Shown: positions 45,715-58,839 of the stretch, one piece after another
How positions within the stretch are numbered: position 1 is the stretch's first letter
Layout: each line of letters begins with the position of its first letter
DNA from: Hermetia illucens
Taxonomy: Eukaryota > Arthropoda > Insecta > Diptera > Stratiomyidae
Assembly (NCBI RefSeq): GCF_905115235.1
Contig: NC_051852.1
Coordinates: 134,464,027-134,528,026 of the forward strand
Length of the DNA stretch: 64,000 bases
Direction of reading: 5' to 3'
The notes under the pieces: model-generated
The model's input: only the letters and a program-made list of their open reading frames with translations
The model's database searches: none
What the model was told of the DNA's origin: nothing
Position numbers and translations under genes: made by a program

Positions 45715-47950
45715 TAATAACTCAGCCGTAGCCGGTCCCAAGCCCGGTTGTAAAAGGAGGAGGGATGGATAGCTTCAGTCTGAATGGCTGTACGCCACCG
45801 CAGCGTCTCAGGGGGTAGGTGAAGAAAGTGCAGGAACTTTGCAGTCTTGCAGATTACTTACTAAGGAAGCTATCTCAACACCTGGCAGCTAGGGATAAGA
45901 TGCACCACCAAAAATGAGAATAAGGAGAAATTTGAGGTACGGATACCCGGCGGGAGTCATCTGACTTTGTGACTGGGTCGGACTCCCTTAATGGACAGCA
46001 GGGCGTCGAAACCGCTAGTCGTGGGGCGGTTCGATGTCTAGGCGCCACGACGACCAGGAGCACAGCTCCGCCTGCTGCAGCTTTTTCGCCACAATCTATG
46101 GCGACCACTTCAGTAGGTTCGCTTAGGCAGCGGATGAAATGGACCGAAGAAATGAACCTCTTCATCATCCGCTCCTACTACGAAATAACGGCGGGGGCGG
46201 GTACAACACCTTACCGCCCCTTGTTGCACCAGAGATTTGTCGAGTGTCTCCCGCAATTCGCGCACGTGACTGTGCAGCGAGTCGTAGACCAGTACTGTTT
46301 TATTACTCGCAGCGACACAATCCCGGCCACCATCAGGGAGCGAATTCTACTTGAGGTCATCGGGGAAACTGGTGACCGAGAGTCGATGGGGGCAGAGGCG
46401 GCGGCAGCAACAACTCCACACCGCACTGCAGGCAACAGTTTCAGTACTCGCCGAAGCACTCTTCTCCACCGTTCAGCTGAGGTTCGGGACGAATTCCAAA
46501 GAGCGTGTATAGAATTCTCGGATATGGATCCTTTGCATAGATCAGGTATTCCCAGGCTCAATGCATCTCCAGCAACTCCGGGAATTCTATCTCAAATCAA
46601 TGATGAGATTGCATCTCCACTGTGTGCTGATATGTCGCTGCTGCAACTACAATCACTTGTGTATTGTGGTGCAGTTGCGGCTATCAGATTCCACGGTCAG
46701 AAGATTCGCTTTCGTGTTATTGGTTTGAGTGACCAAAGAGATCCACCATGGAAAATTCGTCTGGAATGTCGGCGGGACCCACTAAGGCAGGACATTGCTA
46801 GACTGATTCAGATCAGCATTGGCAATGCCAGCCGACGGAAGAGAAATAAAGTGCAGAGGGTTTACCGGAACTATGCCATCCCCAGTGAGACACCCGTAGT
46901 TGAAATTTTGGACACACTAAAACAAAAACTTTCTGTCATATGCAGTCGGTTACGACGGTATGGCGAAAGTCATTCCAGACGTGTCCAGAATGCAACATAC
47001 GCGAGGAACCAGTTTTTTCAGATCTCTCAACAAATCCCAACAGAGCGTCCAGACAATACAGTTCTCGGTGACGGAAACGAAAGAGTATTGGGGTGGACTT
47101 TGGGGGTTACCCGCCCAGCATGCTGAGTGGATTACCGACGAAGGCACCCGCCATGCCAATACGCCTGGCACGAATTTTGCGGATGTTACCGAAGAGGAAG
47201 TTCGACAAGCCATAAACAGCTCGAAGAACTGGAGGGGCACAGGTCTGGATCGAATTTCTGGTATAAGAAATTTACCAGCGTACAAAGTCGGTTGGCACGC
47301 AGTATGAGGTCATGAGTCGGCTGGAGGAATTTCCACGTTTCCTCACTGCGGGGATTACTTACCTTATCCCTAAGAAGGACACGGTGCAGGACCCCGCGGG
47401 CACAAGACCGATTACTTGCTTACCAACTCTCTACAAATACATCACGTCCATTATTAATGGAAGGATCAATGCGCACCTCGAGACCAACAACATTCTGTCC
47501 GAGGAGTAGAAGGGCTGCCAAGTTGGGTCAAGGGGTTGCGAAGAGCAACTCATTTTCGACTCAGTAGTTGTAGGACAAGCAACTAGAGACCAAAGAAACC
47601 TCTTTAGTTGCTATATCGATTATGCCAAGGTTTTTGATAGCGTTCCGCATACCTGGCTAATCGATATCCTAGATCTGCATCGCATTGATCCGAAACTAAT
47701 AAAGTTTTTGGCAACAGTCATGGAAGGGTGGCATACCACCTTATCAGTGCGTACATTTAAGGGTGCTAATAACTTAGAGCCCATCCGTATACAGAGGGGC
47801 ATCTTCCAGGGGGATTCATTGAGTCCCCTTTGGTTTTGTATGACACTGAATCCCCTTTCATGGCTACTGAATGAAGCTAGAGGGCATGGTTTTGCAATAA
47901 AGTATGGCCTACCTGCTAAGTGCGAACTGACACACTTGAAGTCGCGATAA
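45715..47950 (+). mobile_element. R4/Dong-like LINE, 5' complete, 3' truncated
   Basis: A 385-codon frame (45969-47126) encodes a Myb-like start (QRMKWTEEMNLFIIRSYYEI, then VTVQRVVDQYCFI) known from restriction-endonuclease-type LINEs. RT follows in other frames: FADVTEEEVRQAINSSKNW (47127-47307), ITYLIPKKDTVQDPAGTRPI (47312-47509), then CYIDYAKVFDSVPHTWL and RIQRGIFQGDSLSPLWFCM (to 47943). Frame changes occur near 47010 and 47300, and a stop at 47507-47509. It ends before the catalytic YADD, so it is dead. The 5' end at about 45715 sits directly after TAATAATGTAATAA; Dong elements insert in TAA repeats. It lies head-to-head with Pds5, about 250 bases from its start codon. Confidence 0.7.
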
Positions 47951-48119
47951 CAAATCCTCCTGCCACCAGTGAAATTTGAACCGCGACTTTTCGCTACGAC
48001 AGGAAAGATTAAAGATTGGAAGGAAAAACCGTTGTCTCTCAGATCCATTATATGTGTGGATCGGGAGGCTCTCACTATTTAGCGCATCAAGGCAACGTTG
48101 TTCTGACCAATCTTGACAA

Positions 48120-48420
48120 GTAAGTCCTCGTCAGCGCAAGTGAGTTGTCGGTAACGCCTCCCGCAATTCTTCTATGGTTGTTGTAACCCCATGTCGATCG
48201 CGGATGTCATTTCCGATCATGACGTGTTACATCACTGGTCAAACCCAACATGTTTCGATCACCGCCAGGCACCGTTTATTGTCTTTTTATAGCTGACCCA
48301 AATTCAGAACCATAGAGGATTGAAAGCGACGTTATCTGGCAAATGGTCATTAATCAGGCAGAAGGTATACCAATAGAAGCGAGCAATTTGAACCACTAAC
48401 CCTTCATTGGTGACTTTGAC
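48120..48420 (-). mobile_element. RTE-like LINE C-terminal fragment
   Basis: The minus strand carries IGNDIRDRHGVTTTIEELRE and flanking remnants, the same segment as DEDIRDHYGVAPIVEKL in the copy at 55470-56165 and the equivalent part of 10016-12330. Short and broken. Confidence 0.65.
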
Positions 48421-49400
48421 GTGATCAGTTAACGACACGACTTCAAAATTTCCATCGTTTTACGAACCGGACATATGAAGCTCTTGTGTTCATCCAATGA
48501 CGTACTAAGAAAAAATTGCCTGCACCGAAGGGGGTTTGAAAATTTTTTATTGGCAATTAACCTACAATTGGTTCGAAGTGAATAGTAACAAACAGAGATG
48601 CTCTTATCAACACTGTCTACCTTCAGGCGATCATGATAACCAGATGGGTTGGATTCCCGATTAATCGGAATCGTGCTCCGCCCCGTCTAAACCGAAAAAC
48701 ACATCGGGCAAAAGCACGTTCTCTGGTTGTAATAAAGGTCTTCACGGCTCTACGCTGTACGCTGGCGGGTAGGTGTTGTCGATGCGCTATATTCACCAAG
48801 GAGCTTCAACTAATATCGTCGAGAACTTTTTCACTTTTTTGTTCAGAAAACCTGAAAATGCGAAAAACCGTGCAATTGGGAAGATAGTTCGATTTGGAGA
48901 AACTATTGGCGGGAGGGAAGAATATCTGGCAATGGTGTCTTATCATCGCAGATAATTAATGGGATCGTTTTTGAGTTACAATCACGACAATAAACTAAAG
49001 CTTAAATGATTAGTTGTGTATTCATCGGACATTTAATTTTTTATAATAAAGAAATAGAACGGCATCCACAAGGTGTTTTTGCTAGACTCGCCAACCTTTC
49101 ACCACGCTATCCACTGACATTTATTGTGGATTCTATCCGTTATCATTTATTGTGGATTCTGCTGTAGAAAATTTGAGATTACAACTCGGCGAATTTCGTT
49201 TGCAAACCCGTTTGAGAAAGGGGAGGGCATCGCTACCATGGGGAGCTGATTTTGGATAGTATACTGACTGCAAACTTTCAATAGTAGTGTGTTATGCATC
49301 AACGGAGATTTACGATACCGAGGAGAACCCTTTCTCTAAGCAACTGAATGCAGTTGTTGTTAAACTTTTTTCTTCACAACTAATTCTCGACTCCATTTAC
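48421..49400. other. Gene-free stretch
   Basis: Frames at 48633-48955 (+) show no family I recognise. Near 49108-49160 the words CATTTATTGTGGATTCT occur twice about 28 bases apart, a short direct repeat. Probably decayed repeat sequence. Confidence 0.4.
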
Positions 49401-49745
49401 ACGATTGCTCTGCCAGCCTCGAGACTGTCAGTCCGCTACCAATAGGTAGGCGAGCCGCTCAGCCGAGTGAGTTTCACTTCGTGATGAATTAAATTATCCT
49501 GGTGCGGAGCTCGCACCTCAACACAGTCCAAAAGAGACTTCTTGAAAATGACTCGGCGATTGTTGTGGAAGATTTGAATGCCAAGAAAGGCAACAATACC
49601 TTGCTCGGACATGTAATAAGGAAATACTAACTAACCAAAATGATAACGCGTAGATTTTTGTGGATCACTGCAACTTTCACCGCTTCGTCATTGACGGACA
49701 TTGTTGAAGCACGAAATTTTCCGTGTGGACGCCGTATACTCCATA
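49401..49745 (+). mobile_element. LINE endonuclease fragment
   Basis: The plus strand reads LLENDSAIVVEDLNAKKGN, then NTLLGHV, NDNA, FVDHCNFHRFVI, the core of an apurinic-type LINE endonuclease (the DLNAK and the CxFHxLVI blocks). It ends abruptly at about 49730 and has stops and frame changes. Its companion RT is not next to it. Confidence 0.6.
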
Positions 49746-51040
49746 AAAAAATATGTATGTACATATGTGTCGCATCAGGGAAAATATTATAGGGTCGTAA
49801 GAAGAAACCCCGGGTTCATAGTGGAAATTATACCACTGGTGCTGCGAGATTACATTGAAAAGGTACGTGAGATTAAACACTTATCTCAGAGGATGCAGGA
49901 AGCTATTAATTGTCTCGTTTTTTTGAGGAGTTGCAGAGCCAGAAGATAATTAAATGATTTTTGAAAGAACCTCAGAGAAGTCTTTTTTTGCGTACAGCCG
50001 GTCTAATTATCAACCTTTATTTGGGGCATCTGAAGTGAATAGCTTATTGGATCCGAGAGAGCAACTGCAACTAGTGAATCAGAAGAGCGAATTGCGTACA
50101 ATTGGGGCAGATGGCCGATTACTGGAAGCAATTGATAGAAATAATTTTTATTTGATACAGTGCTGAAACAGGTTCGTCTTCTGACGCATTGCTTGAATTT
50201 GTATGATAGAGAAAAAGCATCGCACATGTGTGCAGTTGAGTACATGAACTAAAAGCGCACAACCACTTTACATAGTACTTTGGCCAAGCATCATATTAGC
50301 TACTTCGTTCCATACGCGAAATAGTTCTGTGCCACCTGGAAATACGATTTACTCCTCTTTCTATCTAAACAAAATCAAATGCAACAGCTTTGCGATGATG
50401 ATAAGCATGAGTCTAGTTAGTTTTTTTTTTTAAATTATTCTTGAAAGCCACTAACAGACACGATCAGTGCCTATTCGGGGAGATTATGATCGAGCTGGAA
50501 GCAATACGAAATCGAAATTAACGGCCTCCACCTTATGTATTCAATGGAGACTTACGGCACGAAGGGGGAAGGTTATAGCATCCAAAGGCCGTTTATGACA
50601 TGAAGGCTTTAATCAAGTGTATTCCTGTAATAATTAACGATTTGGTTCCGGTTACATGACGATGATTGAATTACAGTACCAGCTCAAAAATTAGAAATAA
50701 AAAGTTTTGATGAATTCTAATTTCCAAGCGTTTTTAATAATAACAAAAATAATGTCCGTAATCACATTTCAAATAAAATTAATTAAACGTTTGTATTTCT
50801 TCGAAAAAATTATTATGTATTATAGGAAATTAAGGTAGTAAATCACAAAGATTAAGAAATGAAAATATCATTTATTTTAGATTGCCTTTCGCCAGCTTTT
50901 GCAGGCAAGCTTCCGGCTTTGATTCTTAACATTTTGTGCGGTAAGAATTTAGAGTTGACGTTATTTCGTGGCGTGCACTAGAGACGTGTCAAGTCACCTA
51001 TGTGTTCGCCGACCTTGTTGCGGTCAACTTACAATACCAG
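49746..51040. other. Stretch of unassigned open frames
   Basis: Two adjoining plus frames (49701-49949 and 49954-50166) read IVEIIPLVLRDYIEKVREI and ASEVNSLLDPREQLQLVNQ and could be part of one degraded protein. I do not recognise it. The rest, to 51040, is AT-rich without features. Confidence 0.35.
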
Positions 51041-54000
51041 GTTAATGGTTAGAAGAGAAAAGTCATAGTTGTCTCTGCTTACTTTCCCTATGATTGTCTG
51101 TGTCCTCCACTGACGCAAGAACTAAGGAATCTGGTTATGAATGCAGAATCAAGTGGCTTTGAATTCTCTATAGGTTGTGGTGTGAATGTTCACCATATTT
51201 GTTGGGGTAGTATTAAATGCAATCCTAGAAGAGAGAAGCTGTTTGATTTTATCACTTCAGCTGGTCTGATGGCCGCGAACGTAGGGTGCGCCCCTACGTT
51301 CGTGGGACGAAGCAGTAAAGTAATTGACCTAACAATCTGCACTTCAAAGTTCTTAGAGTTGATTAGAAATTGCCGAGTGCTAGATGCAATTTCACTCATA
51401 GATCACCTTTACTTGGAATTTGGTCGGTCTATTGCAGGCGAAGTCTGTAATACAAAGACGGAATCCTAGAAAAACGCATTGGAGAAAGTTCAATGAATTT
51501 CTTGGCGATAAAGTGGATTTTCCTAGGCGACTGAGGACTTCTTTGGCGATAGAAGGTCAATTGGAAACTCTTAGAATGCTTTGAAGAGGCTTGTCCTATT
51601 TCCCCAGAACCGAGAGCTGCAAAGACTCAGAAAATCAACCAGACCAGGATGAAGACTCAAACTTCCGCAACTCACAGCTTAAATATAAAAGGCTCGTAAA
51701 ACGTTCGAAATGAGGAGGAGAGACTTGGCGGTTTCTGCAAACCTTTCAACACCAAGGGGAATTGGGACACTGCGTGAGCGTTTGTTACCAATGAAAAGGC
51801 GAAAGTTGCTTTACTATCATTTGAACACTTTAAAGCACTTCGCATGGATGGCATCTACCCAGCGATGCTAAAGGAGGATATAGAGCTCTTAGAGCAACTT
51901 CTAAGAAATATTTGATGACTTGCTCTGGGCTACGTGCTTTTCTCTTGGCAGAAGGTTAAGGTGGTCTTCATAACCAAGTTTGGGAAAGATGACTATTCAA
52001 ATCTAAAGAACTTCACGCAAATCAGTTTAACATCATTTTCGCTGAAATGTGAAATCCAATATGTCGAGAAACTAGTTGAGCGTCAGACTCGTGAGAAGGC
52101 GCTAAGGTGGCACCCACTAAATGAAACATTCCAACATGCTTGTCTACGTGAAAAGTCCTGTGAGTCTGCTCTTCACTGTTTGGTTTCAAAGATAGAGGAC
52201 GTAACTCTGAAAGGCAATGGTTGCAGAGATTGCTGTGTGCTGAAGTAGATGTTGATCGCTATCTAACAACAGAAGCGACGAAAGGCTGCCCTGGAGGAGG
52301 TGTGCTATCGCCGCTTCTGTGGAGAATGCTTATCGACGCGCATAGTAGTGTGCGCTGCAAAATCTGCCAATACACGTTCAAGTTTATGCGAATGACGTGG
52401 CTGCGTTGGTTGTTGATCGAGATCTCGGAACTGTGTGTAGAAATACACAACGCGCCATTGATTTAATCGATAGTTGGTGCCTCAGGCATGGACTTTCAGT
52501 AGATCCAGATGAAATTAACTCTCAGAGCCTATGGGATGTGTAGACGGAACTTTGCCTCGATATGGGGACTTAGGCCTCAGGTTTTTATTATTTATTTTAT
52601 TAGAACTAACGTTCTATAGGGTAATCCCTAAATCAGTGTTAACACACTTAACGAATAGGACGGCCAACCGAAGCCGTTCTATATCAGTGGGATTCCATAG
52701 AAACAAACGAAAGAGCACTGGGTGCATTTTTGGATATCGAAGAAGCATCGCACACAGAGATACAAGATGCCCTGGTCCGCAGGGAAGTGGGAATCACCCT
52801 GGCTTTCTGAATGGGCAAAATGCTAGAGAATAGGAAAATAGAAGTACCGACAGGTAGGTATGGTAATGAACGAAACTCCTGGACGTGCTGACAAATACTG
52901 GAAAACAGGTCCAGGGTTACGCGGACGATATTGTTTTATTCTGTAGAGGCAAATATGAGAATACGCTATTTGATAGAATCCAAACTGAATTGACTATTGC
53001 CCGGGGCAGGAAGCCTGGACTGCGTATCAAACTAGGCAAAACCACCATTCACTAGGAAACGTAAGCTTGAGGTTCTGGGGCAGGAGTCTACCTCTCGAAT
53101 GAAAACGAGAAGTGAGCTTTTCCCTTGGGACAATATACAATTGTCTTTCAGGCTGAAGTGTATGCGATCCTAAAGGCGGCAACCTGGATAATTGACAATC
53201 GGTTGAAGGGCGGGCGCATCGCAATCTGTGGTGAGTCAGTAGTCAAGCTACATTGCCGACGTTGAGTAGCCTTTTGGTTACTTAGAAAATTGTTAAGGAT
53301 TTTTTAAGGTTTTGTGTAAACACAAAAGCGATTGACACCAAATTCGGAACAAAGGCGGGGAGTGCGGGGGGTCGAAATTGATTATTTCTTTAACGAACCC
53401 ATTCTCAGAAACTACCTAATGGAAGAATCTGGAAAAAGTCAAGAGGCTGCCACTATATGGTGCCTCGGCCACAAAATAACACCCTTACCGATACCTGTTC
53501 AAATAAAGTTAATAATAGTACATTACTTGAATTTTAAGTAATTGGCAGGAAAACCCCCCTTAAGTTCCTCCTAGAATCACGAAATTGCAGCAATGTAGGC
53601 TACAGCATAGAGCATGATTCTACCAAATTTGGTGAAAGCACACACAAATCTCTTTATAAAAGAAATACACAAAACCTTTCATACCTGAAGCGTCTAGCTT
53701 CCAGTTTTCCGACTTGTTTTAGATTCAATACGGTAGAACTACTCTGGGTACCCGATCATTGTGATGTAGAGGGAAATGAAGTTTCGGATGCTTTAGCAAA
53801 AGAGGGTTCAATTTTCCCCATACAATTGGAGTCTCAGTAGCATTGGCTAATGTTGCTATTAAAAACTGGACAAAAGCTTTCAATAAAGAGAGGTGGCTGA
53901 GTCCTAATACTGGTAATCGCAACATACGACAAAGTTTATCCTGTCGAAAAGCAGGAAGACATGCAGAAGTATTGAGGTATTTTGACTGGGCATAATTCGC

Positions 54001-54270
54001 TAGCTGGGCATATGGTCAGAATAGTAATACTCCAAGATGATACGTGTCCATCCTGTAATGAAGAAACGGAATCCACGAAACATTATCAAAGTGGGCCTAT
54101 GGGTGCATCCGACACAGATTTCTGGTGCTGATGTGGTTCAATTCCAGCGGGTGACATCACATCCACTAACGGAAATCTTGCGATACATAAATGAATCCGG
54201 GATATTTCGTTAGATGGGGTAATCGAGTACAATGGAGTGCTCAGGGGCTTTACCTCTCCCCCACTTTAAA
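51041..54270 (+). mobile_element. LINE with endonuclease, RT and RNase H (I/LOA-type), degraded
   Basis: Plus-strand remnants in order: endonuclease (SAYFPYDCLCPPLT, then IGCGVNVHHICWGS and APTFVGRSSKVIDLTICTS, 51060-51440), RT finger and palm (EATKGCPGGGVLSPLLWRML, 52270-52330, followed by a damaged YADD region about 52385), RNase H (FSLGTIY, VYAILKAATWII, GGRIAICGDS, 53100-53240; then VWVPGHCDVEGNEVSDALAK-like pieces 53740-53800), and a zinc-type C-terminal region (CPSCNEETESTKH, about 54050). A LINE-encoded RNase H points to the I/LOA side of the LINE tree. Many stops and shifts; inactive. Confidence 0.75.
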
Positions 54271-54289
54271 CTTTACTAAGATGAAGAGA

Positions 54290-55180
54290 TGTTCTTAGTC
54301 GGTTATGCAGATGGTGTTAAGGTACTTGCCGCCGAATGCACTGTTGAACAAACGAAAAGTAGAATTGGCATATTGATGCACTTTAGCCTTGCTACGGAAA
54401 ATACTGAAGTAATTAACTTGACTAAAAAGAGAATTCCAACTCTGCATCCCGTGTCGATCGGCGAGTAAATTACAGAATCAAAACAAAAACCTTGGATTGC
54501 CGCGGTTATAGGTATGAGTCGGCTAGTGAGTACAACCCAGCCTCTTCTGCTCTATGTCGCGGAAGTTTGGCTAGCTACTTTTGGCGAGAAGGTGTATCGT
54601 AAGCGAATGGAGCAGGTTCCATATTATCTCAGAGCTGACTCTGATGCTGATTGCGGGAGTGATCCCGGTTGCGCTCCTTGTTAAGGAAACCAAGGCTACT
54701 CACATGCACAAGACAGATGGTTGCTCGTGAAGAACGGCAGCACCTGCTAAATGGCGACTCTCTTGGGAAAACGAGTCAAGAGGCAGCTTAGGTCTTTGGC
54801 AGGTTCGAAAGTGTGATAATATTGTCTCCTTATCCAATTTCTACCGGACATGGAATTTTTCAGTGTCACCTACACAACATTGGGTAGGAACGATGCTCTG
54901 AGTGTGTCTTCTGCTACGGAGAACGACGCGGATTACACAGTTTTTCTGGCCAAGGTCACTTGGGACAGCATCATCAGAGATGCAAAGGGGCGCTGAGAGG
55001 TTGTGCCGCTTTGCGCATCACGTTCGGGTTCTTATTCACGCGATGAAGATTAAACTTGGTCGGCGGGGATTTCTTTGAGCTAACAATTTGGTGGAGAGGT
55101 GTTTAGTTTGTGGTCCGACGGCTTATGGTTGCGGGAGTCCAAAACTCAGTGAGACACATTGAGCCGCCCTACCCAAAGAA
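54290..55180 (+). mobile_element. R1-like LINE, 3' RT fragment
   Basis: Directly after the previous element the plus strand reads FLVGYADGVKVLAAECTVEQ (the RT catalytic box, with ADG in place of ADD), LTKKRIPTLHPVSIGE, LLLYVAEVWLATFGEKVYRK, and then a C-terminal Cys-rich part (CVFCYG, about 54910). These are R1-clade phrases. It is frame-broken. It ends in an A-rich run near 55210-55230 that may be its tail. The R1/LOA-type ORF1 at 36150-37000 could be from a related family. Confidence 0.7.
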
Positions 55181-55469
55181 ACAAACGGGGATATGGTCGC
55201 ATATGAAAAAAAAAGAGAAATAAAACATAAAAATAGCTTCAAGACTGAATATGAATTGGAAATTACAACCACTTATTCTAGTTTCAGAGCGGCGCATGCA
55301 ACTAAATTGTTTACCCTAATTTCCAAGCTTCTCTCATTTTCGAGCGGCAACTGAACTAAAATAAAATTTGTGGCTTACGTCTTTGATTCCATTCTCATTT
55401 CGTTATTCCACAAATGAAAGAAGGATATATTGCAATTTACCGTACTAACAAGATTTTACTAAATTTCAT

Positions 55470-56165
55470 AAAACAGTCTCAGATTGAATCTAAACAAAAC
55501 TGAATTTTTGACGACCGATCCCCATGAAACGGGCACAATCACTGTCAGCAGCTGTGATCTGCCCAGAACTGTGTGATTTATATACCTCGGGCCAGCGCTA
55601 TCAGCCAATGGAGACCTGCGTTATGAAATTGCTTCACGCATTAACGCAACCTTGATGAAGTGGCATTCCACAACTGGTGTTCTTTGTGATCGATGTATCA
55701 ACGAACGTCTTAAATCGAAAATTTACCGCAATGTTGTCCGTCCTGTCGCTCTCTATGGTTCTGAGTGTTGGTCAACTACCAAAGACAATGAACGGCGTCT
55801 TGCGGTAATGAAGACGAAGATGGTACGTTGGACTATTGGCGTCAGATGTTTTGATCACCTCCGGGATGAGGATATCCGCGATCATTATGGGGTTGCACCG
55901 ATCGTGGAAAAACTGTGAGTGACGCGTCTTCGTTGGTATGGTCACGCAATTCGTGCTAACGAGAATTCACTTGCCAAGATTGGTCTGAACATCGAAGTCG
56001 ATGGTAAACGACCAAAAGGCAGGCCTAAACAACGGCGGCTTGATACGCTGGATGGGAATTTAAAAGCCTCAAGATTGCACCCAGATCGGGCATTCGATAG
56101 AGCCAAATGGCGAAACCGATCACGACGAGCCGACCCCGCTTGTGAATGGGACAAAGGCTGAAGAA
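55470..56165 (+). mobile_element. RTE-like LINE 3' end
   Basis: Frames 55652-55918 and 55919-56161 are one protein separated by a single TGA: LNLNKTEFLTTDPHETGTI, then RLKSKIYRNVVRPVALYGSE, TKMVRWTIGVRCFDHLRDED, RLRWYGHAIRANENSLAKIG and a basic GKRPKGRPKQRR end, then TGA. It is the best-preserved copy of the family also at 10016-12330 and 48120-48420. 5'-truncated, as most LINE copies are. Confidence 0.85.
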
Positions 56166-58340
56166 AAAGAAGTATTGGATTGATGAATTCAAATGAAATT
56201 GTTCTAAATACAAAGATCCTCATGATCCATAGTTACGAGTAGAAGTAGACAGACGACATCTCTGGAACAACTACAGGCTGACTAACTCTGAGGAGAATGT
56301 GTTCAGAAACCACGAGGCTCTAAAAGCTTAAGTGTCCTGGATAATACCTTTAACATCGTTTCAATATTGTTTGACCCCTGAAAGTGATGCTTGGTTCGCA
56401 ATTATCGCCTACTTCGTGGCAAATACACTCAATTCACTCTTGGGTCATATCAGCCACTCCGCGCAACCTCTCTTGAGTGAAAAGTACACCCAATTCGTTG
56501 ACAAATACAATCTGAATTACGATAAATTTTAGGTCAAGGTCTTGCCACTTATCGCATTTCACCGATGGAACCTTTCTAGCATATCACGCTATCTTGTGAA
56601 CTTATAACAAAGAGCTCTCCGCTCTACATATTCGACAGAAGTACCTTGAGCGCGGATTATGTTTGCGCAGTTCGGGGCAGAATCATGGAAATAGTTATGT
56701 GCGCACATGGGGGTAACTTTTCCACGACGGTGTATTCATAATGGAGCTCAGTAGATAATGGGAACCCTCGCCTTTCAGAGGAAGAGACTTCCCCAAACGT
56801 AGCCAAACGCAAATGCTCTGAATAACAACTTCTTGGCGGTCGCCCACAAACTGGAACCTAGTCTGGGTTATTTCAATATGTTCACGTTCCCCAGAAAACT
56901 AGAATAAACATTTGCACACATGGTTAGTTGCAGACAGCGGGGAATAAATAAAAAGTTTCATTTCATTTCTCTAGATTACGGCATTCTCCTAATAAGACCT
57001 GTTTTGCGGCTTTCCAGCGAGAATCGCAAGCGCATCGTCCGGCCTCATCGCTGGGACCACTGACAGCTGCCGCCTGAAACATCTGACAACAGCGCTTGGC
57101 TCGCGAACAAAAAATTTTCTTGCGTTTTTCCACTAATTTTCACTTGCGGCAATGCATCATTTCCACACATTGGCCTTTCGATAGGAAACTCGAAGCGGCC
57201 GATTAGATAACTTACGCGAAACTACAACAATTGAATAAACAAAAACACGGAGCATGTTATGTCGGGACTGGGAGTCAAAAAAATTATCAAGTCCAAAAAT
57301 AAACAAACCAAACCTCAGCCGATCACGAAATTCCTGTAATTTGCCTTTTGCCTTCATCAAATTCACTTGAAAATGTCGCGATACCGTCGTTCGCTCGCCC
57401 GTACGCGTCACGACATAAAAATTAACGCGAAATGAACCGAATACGCGGTGATTTCCTGAAACGCCGGCTGTGCGATACCGAAATTTATTATTTTTCTTTT
57501 AAACTTGGACCTACCACCAATGGCTGGCGTGGTAAACTTAATACGCCATCTTTTGAGGCGTCGTTCTTTCGTCGTTTTCGTAAATTTCGGGCTTCCGGCT
57601 TAGATGGCGCACATGTCGATTCGGTTGCGAAAGTCACCATCAGAGAGCGCAGCTTTTGCTGAAAGATTGTGGTCCTATTTGAAAAATGACCGTAAAATTG
57701 CCAAAATAAATTGAATTCTTTAAGATTTTTGGGTGCGGGAAAACCATATGCACAAACACCAAGCAAATTTTAAAGATTTCGTATATGTTTAGTAAAGTAT
57801 TAAATTAGAAATGAAAACTTCGGTGATCCATGAATTACATACATTCAGGGGTTCTGTTTTTTTCGAATTCTACGCTGAGGGATATCCATTTGCAGTCGTT
57901 AAAATTTCCGCCAGCAATTTTCTCAAGTAGAATACCACCAATTTTAACTAACGGCAACGAAATATTGGTTTTTATATCAATCAAGGTTACAGTTTGATAT
58001 TGTTTACTTAATTATGTTATGCAGTTGCGGTAAAAGCGTGCTCAAAGTTTTTAAAGATGCTTCCCGTAAAAAAAGTAATGTATTATTAATCTTTATGTTA
58101 GAAGTTATACAGGGTGCCCAAAAAGTCAAGGATAATAAAAAGGGCTGGTAGAGCAACTCACAAGGATCCAGAAATTAACAATTCAAAACTTTTAATAACA
58201 AATCTGTTTTAAACTGAAATCAGTGTACACAGGCTAGACAAGGTAATTTCATCTGAACATCATGTTCGCCATATTTGAATTTGGTGACGTCACTTGGGTC
58301 GTGATGATCGAGTAGTCCGTTTCGATTTGCAAATATTTTA
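56166..58340. other. Gene-free stretch
   Basis: Frames 56332-56532 (+), 57157-57411 (-) and 57432-57662 (+) are unsupported. The 57000-57640 part is richer in GC and CpG than its surroundings, which could mark a promoter or a foreign repeat. At 58115 the words ACAGGGTGCCCAAAAAGTC look like a transposon end without a recognised partner. Confidence 0.35.
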
Positions 58341-58383
58341 TTGAGAAGTGTTAAAATTTGTAGTTTTAATTTTTCTATCGATC

Positions 58384-58730
58384 ATGTTTAAGGCAAACTT
58401 TTGTGAAAAATTGAAAATGTTGCGATCCGCGGTAAATGGTTGTGATAGTTACCAAGGCAAAAGAGGAAGCACCTTGAGATTCATTCGTTTTCCAAAGAAT
58501 AAAACGATTTGCGAAGAGTGGAGAATACTTTGTAAAAAGTGTAGGAAGATGTGCTGTTGTTGAAAACTTTTTGTGCAAAACGATTATAAGCTCTAAGATA
58601 TACTTTTGGAGACTGTGGAAAACAAAAGGTGGTTACAGGACGACACTGCTCTAAGTCAGTATTTACGGCAGCAGGATATTGAAAGCGGCCGACCCAAAAG
58701 AGTAAAGTTCAGGAGATAAAAAAAGGTGGT
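58384..58730 (+). mobile_element. P-element-like transposon, THAP-domain end
   Basis: The plus strand reads SAVNGCDSYQGKRGSTLRFI and RFPKNKTICEEWRI, the start of a THAP zinc-binding domain as found in P-type transposases, followed in other frames by LETVENKRWLQDD and QDIESGRPKRVKF. The first metal-binding Cys is replaced by Ser. Together with 60300-60735 it looks like one P-like transposase split by another insertion. Confidence 0.6.
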
Positions 58731-58839
58731 ACAAGATGGTGTATCATCTTTTGAGACGTAAGATGTTATTCAGTTTGAACTTCCCCGACGATTACCTACC
58801 TTGTCTTAGTGAGGAAGCTCAACGAGGAGGATCTTCTAG

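Noticed and set aside
51137-51469. An independent 110-residue host protein
   Set aside because: Its motifs are those of a LINE endonuclease followed downstream by the RT and RNase H of the same element.
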